From Flavobacterium lacisediminis (GTDB lineage Bacteria; Bacteroidota; Bacteroidia; Flavobacteriales; Flavobacteriaceae): a DNA stretch of 64,000 nucleotides. The notes under the pieces are model-generated. The model saw only the letters and a list, made by a program, of their open reading frames with translations, had not been told where the DNA came from and did no database searches. This document shows, piece after piece, positions 33,910 to 41,877 of this stretch. Positions within the stretch are counted from its first letter, which is position 1; each line of letters starts with the position of its first letter. The stretch is taken from positions 62,001-126,000 of the forward strand of contig NZ_JAPCIO010000002.1 in NCBI RefSeq assembly GCF_025909975.1, given 5' to 3'. Position numbers and translations under genes: made by a program.

Positions 33910-35142
33910 ATGGCTAAAGAAGTATTAGAGTGTTCATTCTGCGGAAGGAAAAAGCCTGAAACCAATTTATTAATTGCAGGGATTAATGCGCATATTTGCG
34001 ACAAATGTATCGAACAAGCTCACGGAATTGTATTAGAAGAATTAAAACAATCGGGTAATTCCAATTTGGTTGCCGATTTGATTCTGTTGAAACCAAAAGA
34101 AATTCGTGCGTTTTTAGATGATTACGTAATTGGGCAAGATCAAACTAAAAAAGTAATGAGTGTAGCGGTTTACAATCACTACAAACGTTTGATGCAAATT
34201 CAATTAGAAGACGAAGTTGAGATTGAAAAAAGTAACATCTTAATGGTGGGTCAAACTGGAACTGGAAAAACATTGGTAGCAAAAACCATTGCTAAAATGT
34301 TGAATGTTCCTTTGGCTATTGTAGATGCTACTGTTTTAACCGAAGCGGGTTATGTAGGAGAAGATGTGGAAAGCATTTTAACTCGTTTGCTACAAGCTGC
34401 TGATTATGATGTAGCTAAAGCTGAAAGAGGAATCGTGTTCATTGACGAAATTGATAAAATTGCTCGTAAAAGTGATAATCCATCAATTACGCGTGATGTT
34501 TCCGGTGAAGGAGTACAACAAGCTTTGTTGAAATTGTTAGAAGGAACAGTTGTAAACGTACCACCAAAAGGAGGAAGAAAACATCCCGACCAAAAATTTG
34601 TCGAAGTTAATACACAAAATATCTTATTCATCGCAGGTGGTGCTTTCGACGGAATTGAAAGAATTATTTCAAAACGTTTAAACAGACAAGCAGTTGGTTA
34701 TAGTTCTTCTATTGGAACCGACCAAATTGATAAAGATAATTTGTTGCAATATTTGATTCCGAAAGACGTGAAGGATTTTGGATTAATTCCAGAAATTATA
34801 GGTCGTTTACCAGTTCTAACGCATATGGATCCTTTAGACGCAGAAACATTAAGAGCTATTTTAACTGAGCCTAAAAACGCTTTAGTAAAACAATACAAGA
34901 AGTTGTTTGAAATGGATGAAGTAACCTTAGAAATTGAGGAAGAAGCTTTGAATTACATTGTAGCAAAAGCTTTAGAATATAAATTAGGAGCCAGAGGTTT
35001 ACGTTCGTTATGTGAGGCGATTTTAACAGATGCTATGTACGAATTACCAAGTTCTGATGACAAACATTTACAAGTTACAAAAGAATATGCAGAAAACAGT
35101 TTGAGTAAAAACTTACTTCAACGTTTGAAAGCAGTTTCTTAA
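33910..35142 (+). CDS. clpX: ATP-dependent Clp protease ATP-binding subunit ClpX
   Basis: A 410-residue AAA+ unfoldase. The N-terminal zinc finger uses C8, C11, C30 and C33 (CSFCGRKK ... CDKC). Walker A is GQTGTGKT (114-121) and Walker B is [11 protein letters not shown], followed by the arginine finger/sensor region and the RKHPDQ pore-loop-2 area. It unfolds tagged proteins and feeds them to ClpP. A terminator follows at 35161. Confidence 0.97.
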   Translation: MAKEVLECSFCGRKKPETNLLIAGINAHICDKCIEQAHGIVLEELKQSGNSNLVADLILLKPKEIRAFLDDYVIGQDQTKKVMSVAVYNHYKRLMQIQLEDEVEIEKSNILMVGQTGTGKTLVAKTIAKMLNVPLAIVDATVLTEAGYVGEDVESILTRLLQAADYDVAKAERGIVFIDEIDKIARKSDNPSITRDVSGEGVQQALLKLLEGTVVNVPPKGGRKHPDQKFVEVNTQNILFIAGGAFDGIERIISKRLNRQAVGYSSSIGTDQIDKDNLLQYLIPKDVKDFGLIPEIIGRLPVLTHMDPLDAETLRAILTEPKNALVKQYKKLFEMDEVTLEIEEEALNYIVAKALEYKLGARGLRSLCEAILTDAMYELPSSDDKHLQVTKEYAENSLSKNLLQRLKAVS

Positions 35143-35160
35143 TGAAAGTAATAGAAATAA

Positions 35161-35188
35161 AAAGGTCGCCAATTGGCGACCTTTTTTT
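35161..35188. terminator. Terminator of clpX and of the small lipoprotein gene
   Basis: AAAGGTCGCC/GGCGACCTTT with loop AATT, flanked by A and T runs; bidirectional between two convergent units. Confidence 0.92.
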
Positions 35189-35192
35189 ATGA

Positions 35193-35327
35193 TTAAGCAT
35201 TTTTCTTTTGCTCGATTGTTTTTGTTTGTTTGGTGTTGCAATATCTTGCTTTGCAACTCCATCCGCTTGAACATGATGTTAATAATACTACTGTTGATAA
35301 GGCTAATACTAAAGAGATTTTTTTCAT
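35193..35327 (-). CDS. Cys-rich micro-lipoprotein (44 residues)
   Basis: An open frame below common length cut-offs but convincing: ATG 35327 begins KKISLVLALSTVVLLTSC, a full lipoprotein signal with lipobox LTSC. The mature peptide is only about 26 residues and has two further Cys in SSGWSCKARYCNT, then a basic KQTKTIEQKKN end. It lies 32 bases after the OmpA/PD40 gene stop on the same strand and before the bidirectional terminator, so it is the last gene of that transcript. Similar mature pattern (C-G-P/aromatic-K-C-x-Y-x-K/C) is seen in 37120-37284. Unknown function. Confidence 0.7.
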   Translation of the reverse strand: MKKISLVLALSTVVLLTSCSSGWSCKARYCNTKQTKTIEQKKNA

Positions 35328-35359
35328 TTTTTTATAGTTGTATTTAATTGAGAGAGTTT

Positions 35360-36922
35360 TTATTTAACGATTTTGAATTCCACTCTTCGGTTAGTTTGAT
35401 CTTGTTTTGCAGTACATTTTTCGCACTTTTCTAACAATTCGCTTTCACCAAAACCTTTGTAGGTTAACTGAGTTGCTGGAATACCTTTTTTAAGTAAATA
35501 TTGGTAAGCAGATTTTGCTCTACTTTCAGATAACGTTTGGTTGTATGTATCTGTACCTTTGCTGTCTGTATGAGCATTAATTGTAATACTCATGTTAGTA
35601 TTGTTCTTAAGTACTTCAACAATTTTATTTAAAGATAATTCAGATTCTTTTTTGATGCTTGATTTATTGAAATCAAAATAAATGTTTTCAATTACAATCG
35701 CATCATCAGTAACAACTGCTTTTTTCTGAGTTAAAGCAATATTTTTATCAGTATCACCAGTTGCAATATTTAACTTTTTAGTTTCATAACCATCTTTGTT
35801 AACCACAACATTATAAGTTGTTAATGGCTCAAGAGCTAATTTGATTTTACCGTTATTGTCAGATTGTGTTTCTGCTAACTTAGTTCCAAATTCATCGGTT
35901 ACTACTACTGTTGCATTTGGTAAAGCAGTTTTAGTTACTTCTTCAACTATTGTGTAGTTAAAGAATAGATTGTCTTGCTTTTTAATATCGAATTTTAAAA
36001 TATCAAAGTTTCCTGATTGATGTTTGTCAGTTGAAATATATCCTTTAGATGGAGATGTCATTACAAAAGCAACATCGTCTCTTCTTGAATTTAAATCAGT
36101 TCCTAAATTCATAGCTGTTAAAAATGAATTATCTACGTATGCAGATCTAAATACATCATAACCACCTAAATTTAAATGACCTTTTGAAGAAAAATATAAA
36201 TATTTGTTGTCAGAAGACATATATGGATATTTTTCATCATCAGCAGTGTTTACATTTGGGCCTAAATTAACTAAGTTGCCAATTGTTCCGTCTTCTGCAA
36301 TTGTAGCTTCATAGATATCAAATCCTCCAAAGCCACCAGGAATATTTGTTGCAATATAAATTTTCTTCCCATCAGGAGATACACTAGGAGTTTCTGCTGA
36401 ATACTGTTCAGGAACAATTTTTAAATTAGTAATATCAGTCCATTTTTTAGCATCTTTTTCATTAAGAGTTGCTTTGTGTAATGTGAACAATTGCTTGTTG
36501 GTTGGGTTTTCTTGTGTAAAGAAAATAGTTCTTTGATCAGACGAAAATCCGATTGAACCCTCTTCGTTTTCAGAATCTAATGCTTGAGAGAAAAGTAAAG
36601 GGAAAGATAAGTTTCCATCTTCTTTTACATCTACACAATATAAATTGTTATTAGGAGTATTTGTAATTGGATTAACAGTTACATCTGCATGTCTTCTTTT
36701 TTTATTAGACAAAATGATGTATTTGTTTTTAAAGAAAGTGGTGCCAATTTCATTTAACTCCGAATTGATTCCAGTGTCACTAATAATGAAGCTAATTCCT
36801 TTTGTATTTTTATTGATGGCATTTACAATAGCTTCTGCTCCTTCTGAACGTTTTGGTTCTTGTCCAAAAGATAATAGGCTTCCTAAAAGTAAAAATAACG
36901 TAAGGATTTTTGTTAGTTTCAT
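35360..36922 (-). CDS. OmpA family protein with PD40 propeller and carboxypeptidase-regulatory-like domain
   Basis: A 520-residue outer-membrane-associated protein. Signal peptide 1-20 (LLSFGQ); a beta-propeller built of PD40/WD40-like blades (for example FGGFDIYEATI, LGGYDVFRSAYV); a CarbopepD-regulatory-like beta sandwich (about 345-395, TALPNATVVVTDEFGTKL); and a C-terminal OmpA peptidoglycan-binding domain (about 405-520) with INAHTDSKGTDTYNQTLSES and RAKSAYQYLLKKGI. A C-x-x-C sits in LLEKCEKCTAKQ. This architecture occurs in flavobacterial proteins co-encoded with PorP/SprF in T9SS loci; here it is paired with a micro-lipoprotein. Confidence 0.9.
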   Translation of the reverse strand: MKLTKILTLFLLLGSLLSFGQEPKRSEGAEAIVNAINKNTKGISFIISDTGINSELNEIGTTFFKNKYIILSNKKRRHADVTVNPITNTPNNNLYCVDVKEDGNLSFPLLFSQALDSENEEGSIGFSSDQRTIFFTQENPTNKQLFTLHKATLNEKDAKKWTDITNLKIVPEQYSAETPSVSPDGKKIYIATNIPGGFGGFDIYEATIAEDGTIGNLVNLGPNVNTADDEKYPYMSSDNKYLYFSSKGHLNLGGYDVFRSAYVDNSFLTAMNLGTDLNSRRDDVAFVMTSPSKGYISTDKHQSGNFDILKFDIKKQDNLFFNYTIVEEVTKTALPNATVVVTDEFGTKLAETQSDNNGKIKLALEPLTTYNVVVNKDGYETKKLNIATGDTDKNIALTQKKAVVTDDAIVIENIYFDFNKSSIKKESELSLNKIVEVLKNNTNMSITINAHTDSKGTDTYNQTLSESRAKSAYQYLLKKGIPATQLTYKGFGESELLEKCEKCTAKQDQTNRRVEFKIVK

Positions 36923-36972
36923 AAATTTAATTGCTTAAATAATAATTAGTTAATGATTCGTTAAAACGCGTG

Positions 36973-36980
36973 CAAAATTA
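36973..36980 (-). promoter_or_regulatory. Promoter -7 element of the OmpA/PD40 gene
   Basis: Minus-strand TAATTTTG, exact TAnnTTTG match, 51 bases before the start. Confidence 0.55.
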
Positions 36981-37056
36981 GTGTTATTTTTATTAAACAA
37001 ACACAAAAAATATTTTTTTTGTTATATTTCCTTCCTTTTTTTCGATAAAACGCAAA

Positions 37057-37093
37057 AAAAATCGATTTACTGCATTTTTAGTAAATCGATTTT
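37057..37093 (-). terminator. Terminator of the GH3-lipoprotein unit
   Basis: AAAATCGATTTACT and its exact complement (37057-37070 with 37080-37093) form a 14-bp stem, followed on the minus strand by T7. Confidence 0.9.
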
Positions 37094-37119
37094 ATTAAGA
37101 ATATCGCAATGAAATGTAT

Positions 37120-37284
37120 TTAACAGTTTGCAATTTTATGAAATTCTCTATAAAAGGAATGATTTTTGTTTTTTTCTATCGAATTTTCGCATTTTCGGTA
37201 TGGTCCGCATTTATAACGTCTTGGTCCACAAGATACTGTAAGTAGAACTAACATGATAAGTGAATAAATTATCTTCTTTTTCAT
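37120..37284 (-). CDS. Cys-rich micro-lipoprotein (54 residues)
   Basis: ATG 37284 starts a lipoprotein signal (KKKIIYSLIMLVLLTVSC), lipobox LTVSC. The mature part is about 36 residues with three more Cys in a compact basic pattern: GPRRYKCGPYRKCENS, then NHSFYREFHKIANC. It is 5 bases downstream of the GH3 gene stop and followed by the strong terminator at 37057, so it is co-transcribed with GH3. Function unknown; it resembles the micro-lipoprotein at 35193-35327 in size and C-x-x-x-Y layout. Confidence 0.7.
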   Translation of the reverse strand: MKKKIIYSLIMLVLLTVSCGPRRYKCGPYRKCENSIEKNKNHSFYREFHKIANC

Positions 37285-37289
37285 AATGA

Positions 37290-38801
37290 TTATTGTAGCG
37301 TTAATAGGCTTTCTAAATAGGTTCTTTCATTAGAAAGTCTTGGTACTTTGTGTTGCCCACCTAATTTATCTTGTTGTTTTAACCAGTCATAAAAAAGATT
37401 TTCACGAGCCACATTTAATACTAACGGATTTAAAGTCATATTGTTGTAGCGTTTTGCTTCGTAATCAGAATTTACATTTTGAAGATTTTTATCTAATGCA
37501 TTTCTGAAGTTTTCTATATTATCGGGTTTGGCTTTAAATTCGATAATCCATTCATGAGCACCTTTTTGTTTATCGCTCATAAAAATGGGAGCAACGGTAT
37601 AATCTGTAATTTCGCAGTTGAATTCTTTGCAAGTTTTAGTTAGAGCCGTATCGGTATTTTCAACCATTAGTTCTTCTCCAAAAACATTAATATGATGTTT
37701 GGTTCTTCCAGTTACTTTAATTCTATATGGATTTAAAGAAGTAAATCGTATGGTATCTCCAATTAAATAACGCCATAAACCTGAGTTAGTTGTAATTACT
37801 AAAGCATAATTTTTATTCAATTCTACTTGATTCAATCGAATAACACGTTGGTTTAAAGTTCCAAAAGTATCCATTGGAATGAATTCGTAGAAAATTCCGT
37901 AATCTAACATCAACAACAATTCGTTTGAATCATTTAAGTCTTGTATAGCAAAAAAACCTTCCGAAGCATTATAAATTTCGTAATATTTGAAATTGTCTTT
38001 TGGAAATAATTTCTTGTATTGTTCGCGATAAGGGTCAAAATTTACGCCTCCATGAAAATATACTTCTGCATTTGGCCAAAGCTCTAATAAATTAGATTTT
38101 CCAGTGGTTTCCAATGTCTTTTGTAATAAAACCATCATCCAACTCGGAACACCTGCTAAACTCGTTACATTTTCGTTAATTGTTTCATTAATGATAGCTG
38201 GTAATTTGGTTTCCCAATCGCCCATTAACGATATTTTACTGCTTGGAGTGGAGCTGAACTCGGCCCAAATAGGCATATTGTCAATTAAAATTGCTGATAA
38301 ATCGCCAAAAAAAGTATTGTTGTTTTCGTATAATTGTTTGCTTCCTCCTAAACGTAAACTTTTTCCAGTAAACATTTGTGATTCTTCGTTGTTGTTTAAA
38401 TACAAACACAATAAATCTTTACTGGCTTTATAATGGCAGTTTTCTAGCGATTCTGCACTTACAGGGATAAATTTACTCTTAGCATTAGTAGTTCCACTTG
38501 ATTTAGCAAACCACTTAATGTTAGAATTCCAAAACACATTTTGTTCTCCTTGTCTTGTTTTTTCAATCAAAGGTTCTAAATCTTCATAAGTTGAAACAGG
38601 AATTCGCTCACTAAAAGTGGTGTAATTCTTCATGGAAGAAAAGTTGTATTTCTTTCCGATTTGGGTGCTTTCGGCTGATTTTATAAGGTTGAAAAGCAAT
38701 TCTTCTTGCACTTCATGAGGATATTTTAAAAACAATTCCATTTGATGAATTCGTTTCTTCAAAATCCAAGTGGCAACAGAATTTATAATTTGTAATGGCA
38801 T
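37290..38801 (-). CDS. GH3 auxin-responsive promoter family protein (acyl-amido synthetase-like)
   Basis: A 503-residue member of the GH3 family of ANL-type acyl-adenylating enzymes. Seen motifs are the adenylate site FAKSSGTTNAKSKFIP, YEIYNASEGFFAIQD and WRYLIGDTIRFTSLNPYRI before the hinge. In plants GH3 couples amino acids to jasmonate or auxin; bacterial members have unknown substrates. The length is close to the usual 500-520. It has a TATTTTTG promoter on this strand at 38849 and is co-transcribed with a micro-lipoprotein gene 5 bases after its stop. Confidence 0.92.
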   Translation of the reverse strand: MPLQIINSVATWILKKRIHQMELFLKYPHEVQEELLFNLIKSAESTQIGKKYNFSSMKNYTTFSERIPVSTYEDLEPLIEKTRQGEQNVFWNSNIKWFAKSSGTTNAKSKFIPVSAESLENCHYKASKDLLCLYLNNNEESQMFTGKSLRLGGSKQLYENNNTFFGDLSAILIDNMPIWAEFSSTPSSKISLMGDWETKLPAIINETINENVTSLAGVPSWMMVLLQKTLETTGKSNLLELWPNAEVYFHGGVNFDPYREQYKKLFPKDNFKYYEIYNASEGFFAIQDLNDSNELLLMLDYGIFYEFIPMDTFGTLNQRVIRLNQVELNKNYALVITTNSGLWRYLIGDTIRFTSLNPYRIKVTGRTKHHINVFGEELMVENTDTALTKTCKEFNCEITDYTVAPIFMSDKQKGAHEWIIEFKAKPDNIENFRNALDKNLQNVNSDYEAKRYNNMTLNPLVLNVARENLFYDWLKQQDKLGGQHKVPRLSNERTYLESLLTLQ

Positions 38802-38848
38802 TTACCTATTTCTAATTTTGAATTATTAAAACGGAATAATAACTTTAC

Positions 38849-38856
38849 CAAAAATA
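38849..38856 (-). promoter_or_regulatory. Promoter -7 element of the GH3 gene
   Basis: Minus-strand TATTTTTG, exact TAnnTTTG match, 48 bases before the start; divergent from the DUF2797 gene. Confidence 0.5.
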
Positions 38857-38901
38857 GCAATTTTTTCAAATAATAGAACGAAAAAGTAAATCTTAACACA
38901 A

Positions 38902-39693
38902 ATGAATTATCAAGGCACGCTTAGTAAAATGCAAACCGAATTTGAAAGCCCAATTCAATACTATTTGGTTTTTGAAAATAGTTTTTTAAATCTGAATCAA
39001 CTTTTAGGAAAACAAATGGAAATTGAATTTCAAGGCTATCAGTGTTTGAATTGTGGGAAAGCCAAGAAAATTTTTCGTCAAGGATTTTGTTATGATTGTT
39101 TTATGAGTAGTCCAGCAGTAGGCGATTGGATTATGAAACCCGAATTAAGCACTGCGCATTTAGATATTGAAGATAGAGATTTAGCCTATGAAAAGCGCGT
39201 ACAATTACAACCGCATGTGGTGTATTTAGCTTTGTCAAGTGAAGTGAAAGTAGGAGTAACGAGAAAAACCCAAGTGCCAACTCGTTGGATTGATCAAGGT
39301 GCTGTGCAAGCCATTCCCATTGTAGAAGTGCCAAATAGATATTTAGCTGGAATTACAGAAGTAGCATTAAAAAACCATTTTGCCGATAAAACCAATTGGC
39401 AAAAAATGCTAAAAAACGAAGTGCCCAATATGGATTTAATTTCAGAACGAAATAAAGTCTTGGATTGGTTACCCAATGAAGTAAAAGATTATTTTCCAAA
39501 GGAAGAAAAAATCATTCAATTAGATTTTCCAGTTTTGCAATATCCAAAAAAAGTAACGAGTTTAAATTTAGATAAAACGCCAAGCTTTATGGGAACGCTA
39601 ACAGGTATTAAAGGACAATACCTGCTTTTTGAAGATGGTACTGTTTTTAATGTAAGAACTTATGAGGGTTATGTGGTGAAAATGAGTTTATAA
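38902..39693 (+). CDS. DUF2797 domain protein
   Basis: A 263-residue cytoplasmic protein with a treble-clef-like zinc motif C48-x2-C51 ... C63-x2-C66 (CLNCGKAKKIFRQGFCYDCF) near the N-terminus and the conserved KVGVTRKTQVPTRWIDQGAVQ segment, resembling the start of a GIY-YIG-like fold. DUF2797 has no established function. The gene is alone between the divergent GH3 promoter and the hairpin at 39698. Confidence 0.88.
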   Translation: MNYQGTLSKMQTEFESPIQYYLVFENSFLNLNQLLGKQMEIEFQGYQCLNCGKAKKIFRQGFCYDCFMSSPAVGDWIMKPELSTAHLDIEDRDLAYEKRVQLQPHVVYLALSSEVKVGVTRKTQVPTRWIDQGAVQAIPIVEVPNRYLAGITEVALKNHFADKTNWQKMLKNEVPNMDLISERNKVLDWLPNEVKDYFPKEEKIIQLDFPVLQYPKKVTSLNLDKTPSFMGTLTGIKGQYLLFEDGTVFNVRTYEGYVVKMSL

Positions 39694-39697
39694 AAAG

Positions 39698-39732
39698 AAA
39701 CCCTTAATTCTTGTTAAAAGAATTAAGGGTTT
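39698..39732. terminator. Bidirectional terminator after DUF2797
   Basis: AAACCCTTAATTCTT and its complement with a 5-base loop; the better T-run lies on the minus strand, so it can also end the 41731-39806 transcript. Confidence 0.8.
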
Positions 39733-39805
39733 ATGATTGTTTTTAATCTAATATGACTATTTAAATTTTTACAATAAAAATTTATAATTAGAAACGAAAT
39801 TGTAT

Positions 39806-40231
39806 TTATGGTCTTATGTATACAACAAGTTTACCTTGATTAGACGTTGTTAAGGATAAAATGTTACTATTGTTAGCATTCACACCATTAATGATACTAC
39901 AAAAAATGGATGCGTCATTTGAATCAATAATTTTTAAAAACTTTTCATTATTTGATAAAGTTTCTCCCTCACATGTATTTGTTATTTGATATAGGTCTGT
40001 TGATTCTAATTGATTATCAGTATAGCTTTTTATATATCCATCAATTGTAAATTCAATTTTAGTTGATGGATCATTTTCTAAAACCCAAAATCCGAGAATT
40101 TCAGTTTCAGGATCCTCAGTTATTATTAGATTTTCATTAGTTTTTTTATTTATAAATTTATAACCTGAAAAGCCAAAAACTAGTATTGAAGTAGTTAACA
40201 TAAATAAGAGTATGATATATTTATTTTTCAT
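39806..40231 (-). CDS. Membrane-anchored lipocalin-like small protein
   Basis: A 141-residue protein with an uncleaved signal anchor or signal peptide (LLFMLTTSILVFGFSGY) and a small beta-rich domain: EILGFWVLENDPSTKIEFTIDGYIKSYTD resembles the first strands of flavobacterial lipocalin-like domains (G-x-W motif). Two Cys (NTCEGE, SIFCSI) could form a disulfide. It starts 7 bases after the broken GH19 lipoprotein gene, so they were one transcript. The arrangement (enzyme-bearing exported protein, then a small periplasmic protein) resembles an effector/immunity pair, but this is inference. Confidence 0.65.
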   Translation of the reverse strand: MKNKYIILLFMLTTSILVFGFSGYKFINKKTNENLIITEDPETEILGFWVLENDPSTKIEFTIDGYIKSYTDNQLESTDLYQITNTCEGETLSNNEKFLKIIDSNDASIFCSIINGVNANNSNILSLTTSNQGKLVVYIRP

Positions 40232-40238
40232 AATTAAA

Positions 40239-41078
40239 TTATTGACAGTTAATAATATTTTTTGCGGAATTAAGATAGTTTTGCCTAATTATTTTAGTGT
40301 CTTTAGGGGCATATCTATTTACTTTTTTTGTAACTGAATTTGAAGTTGTAGCATCATTAATTTCCATTTTATCTAGAACATTTTGCTTGAAAAACCACAT
40401 TCCACTTACAATTGAATGTCGATAGTCCGACTCTATAATATCTGGGTTACTATATGACCAACCTAAACCTATGTTATTCAAAAAATTAACATACGCATCA
40501 TAATTACTTTTCCATGTTAATTGTACAATTCCTCTTCCTCTATATCTCCAGCCATCGCCACTCGCTTCATTACCATTTCCGTATTTGCAACAATATACAT
40601 AGTTTGCTAAAGCTTGAGGATTATTTAAGTAATTATTTGGGTTTGCTAAACTAGGGTCTGTTAAAGAAAATTTACTCGGGTAGACTATTAATAATCTATT
40701 AGCGGATGTGTAATTCAAACCCTCTGTTGCATTTAATGTAATAAAACCACCTGTTTCCGCTCCAGTTTGAGCTAAAAAGTGACAAATTTCATTTTTTGTA
40801 TCTATACCAAAATCATTTGCAACTTCATTTATCATTTCTGCTAATTTATTTCTTATATCTGCTGTAGAATTTGGAAATAATTGTTGCAATTGCTCGACAG
40901 TTATATTGCAATCTTTATCTGAAAATTCAGGACAAGTTGGGCACAAAGGGTCAGAATAAATTGGATCAGTTCCTACTGTCCCACTTCCTCCAGAAGTATT
41001 ATCACCTCCAATTGCTGAGTCGTCAGAAATAACCTCGTCATTTTCTCCATCATCATATGTTGAACAAGTTTCATTCAA
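40239..41078 (-). CDS. GH19 chitinase/endolysin-like domain (fragment of broken gene)
   Basis: The longest remaining piece, about 280 residues with no own signal peptide; its first possible start is TTG 41078. A Gly/Ser/Asp-rich linker (about residues 10-50) precedes a GH19-like domain: catalytic Glu region FLAQTGAETGGF, then GDGWRYRGRGIVQLTWKSNY, the typical substrate-binding loop of GH19 enzymes and phage endolysins. The usual His before ETGG is Ala here. GH19 enzymes cut chitin or peptidoglycan glycan strands. As it stands it lacks export and is probably not made. Confidence 0.75.
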   Translation of the reverse strand: MNETCSTYDDGENDEVISDDSAIGGDNTSGGSGTVGTDPIYSDPLCPTCPEFSDKDCNITVEQLQQLFPNSTADIRNKLAEMINEVANDFGIDTKNEICHFLAQTGAETGGFITLNATEGLNYTSANRLLIVYPSKFSLTDPSLANPNNYLNNPQALANYVYCCKYGNGNEASGDGWRYRGRGIVQLTWKSNYDAYVNFLNNIGLGWSYSNPDIIESDYRHSIVSGMWFFKQNVLDKMEINDATTSNSVTKKVNRYAPKDTKIIRQNYLNSAKNIINCQ

Positions 41079-41084
41079 AAACTG

Positions 41085-41501
41085 TTAAAAAATACAATTT
41101 GGAGAATAATTTAGACATGCACCATTAACTATGTGTGGGCTGCCAGTACAGCTACCATCACTTTTACCATTGCACATTGTTCGGTATAAATTTCTACAAA
41201 CAGTTATTACTCTACCATTTATATTTATTGTATTATCATCATAAACTATAGAAGTAACTTCACTATCGCCTACAAAACTGTAACTATTATGTTCAGCAAA
41301 TTGCATCATAGGCATAAATGGTGTATATTTAATAATATGTGCAGTAGTATTACCAATACTATCATTTTGAACCACTAAATTTTCAAAATAAGTGCTGTTA
41401 GGCGAATCTCGTTCAATATGAAATGTGTAGGAAGTTAAATTTCCTACTTGCATTACCCTAACCGGTGTGTTTGTTATTGTAAAGCCATATTGTTCTTCCA
41501 T
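41085..41501 (-). CDS. Conserved domain of a flavobacterial lipoprotein (fragment of broken gene)
   Basis: A 138-residue piece from ATG 41501 to an in-frame TAA. The sequence begins MEEQYGFTITNTPVRVMQVG, contains SYTFHIERDSPNSTYFENLV and ends in a Cys-rich stretch (RTMCNGKSDGSC, then ACLNYSPNCIF). The reading frame is open upstream of this ATG as far as the frameshift, and open downstream of the TAA into the GH19 piece. It has no signal peptide of its own. I treat it as the middle of one broken gene. Confidence 0.65.
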   Translation of the reverse strand: MEEQYGFTITNTPVRVMQVGNLTSYTFHIERDSPNSTYFENLVVQNDSIGNTTAHIIKYTPFMPMMQFAEHNSYSFVGDSEVTSIVYDDNTININGRVITVCRNLYRTMCNGKSDGSCTGSPHIVNGACLNYSPNCIF

Positions 41502-41527
41502 AACAGTTCTTGCTTGCGCACTCGATT

Positions 41528-41731
41528 TTAAATTGTTTTTCTTTTTGGTAGTTTGTTGAAAGATGTAGCAAATTTTGAATCTTTAATTAATTCGTCAAAA
41601 GATTTTTGATAAATTTTAATATCTTTTGAATAATTATGATTCCGTATCACTTCTTCTTCCATTGTACAAGATACAAAAAGTGTTCCAGTAAATAAATAGA
41701 GCAATAAAATTTTCTTGAGTTTTTGTTTCAT
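41528..41731 (-). CDS. Lipoprotein leader piece (fragment of broken gene)
   Basis: A 67-residue piece from ATG 41731: signal peptide KKILLLYLFTGTLFVSC, acylated Cys, then MEEEVIRNHNYSKDIKIY and FDELIKDSKFATSFNKLP before a frameshift-induced end. An ATG at 41758 upstream is in frame but would add a poor leader (MLKILKQTN). It supplies the export signal that the two downstream pieces lack. Confidence 0.65.
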   Translation of the reverse strand: MKQKLKKILLLYLFTGTLFVSCTMEEEVIRNHNYSKDIKIYQKSFDELIKDSKFATSFNKLPKRKTI

Positions 41732-41838
41732 ATTTGTCTGTTTTAAAATTTTCAACAAACAAATGAAACTTTTTTGAATGCGTTGCTGTAGTTTTTCTGC
41801 AGTTTATGTTAAAATTTCAATTTTTTTCAAAGTAAAAC

Positions 41839-41866
41839 AAAACCCTTTCAAGATTGAAAGGGTTTC
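41839..41866. terminator. Terminator of the AsmA-like gene
   Basis: AAACCCTTTCAA/TTGAAAGGGTTT with a 2-base loop, 12 bases after the AsmA-like stop (minus strand). Confidence 0.85.
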
Positions 41867-41877
41867 TTTTATTATGC

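Larger units (their letters stand above)
40239..41731 (-). pseudogene. Broken lipoprotein gene with C-terminal GH19 domain
   Basis: One ancestral gene seen as three pieces. The first (41731-41528) gives a lipoprotein leader with lipobox LFVSC. Near 41545-41530, in an A-rich stretch, the frame must shift by -1 to continue as KNNLKSSAQARTVMEEQYGF; without it TAA stops translation. The second piece (to 41085) then hits a single in-frame TAA, after which the same frame goes on as QFLNETCSTYDDG into the GH19 domain. From memory, intact flavobacterial proteins have ARTVMEEQYGFTIT in this position within one polypeptide. Both lesions together make a pseudogene more likely than an assembly slip. Confidence 0.7.

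Noticed and set aside
41085..41087. In-frame TAA as a recoding or readthrough signal
   Set aside because: It is a plain TAA followed by C with no supporting structure that I can see, and the same gene has a separate frameshift, so decay is simpler.
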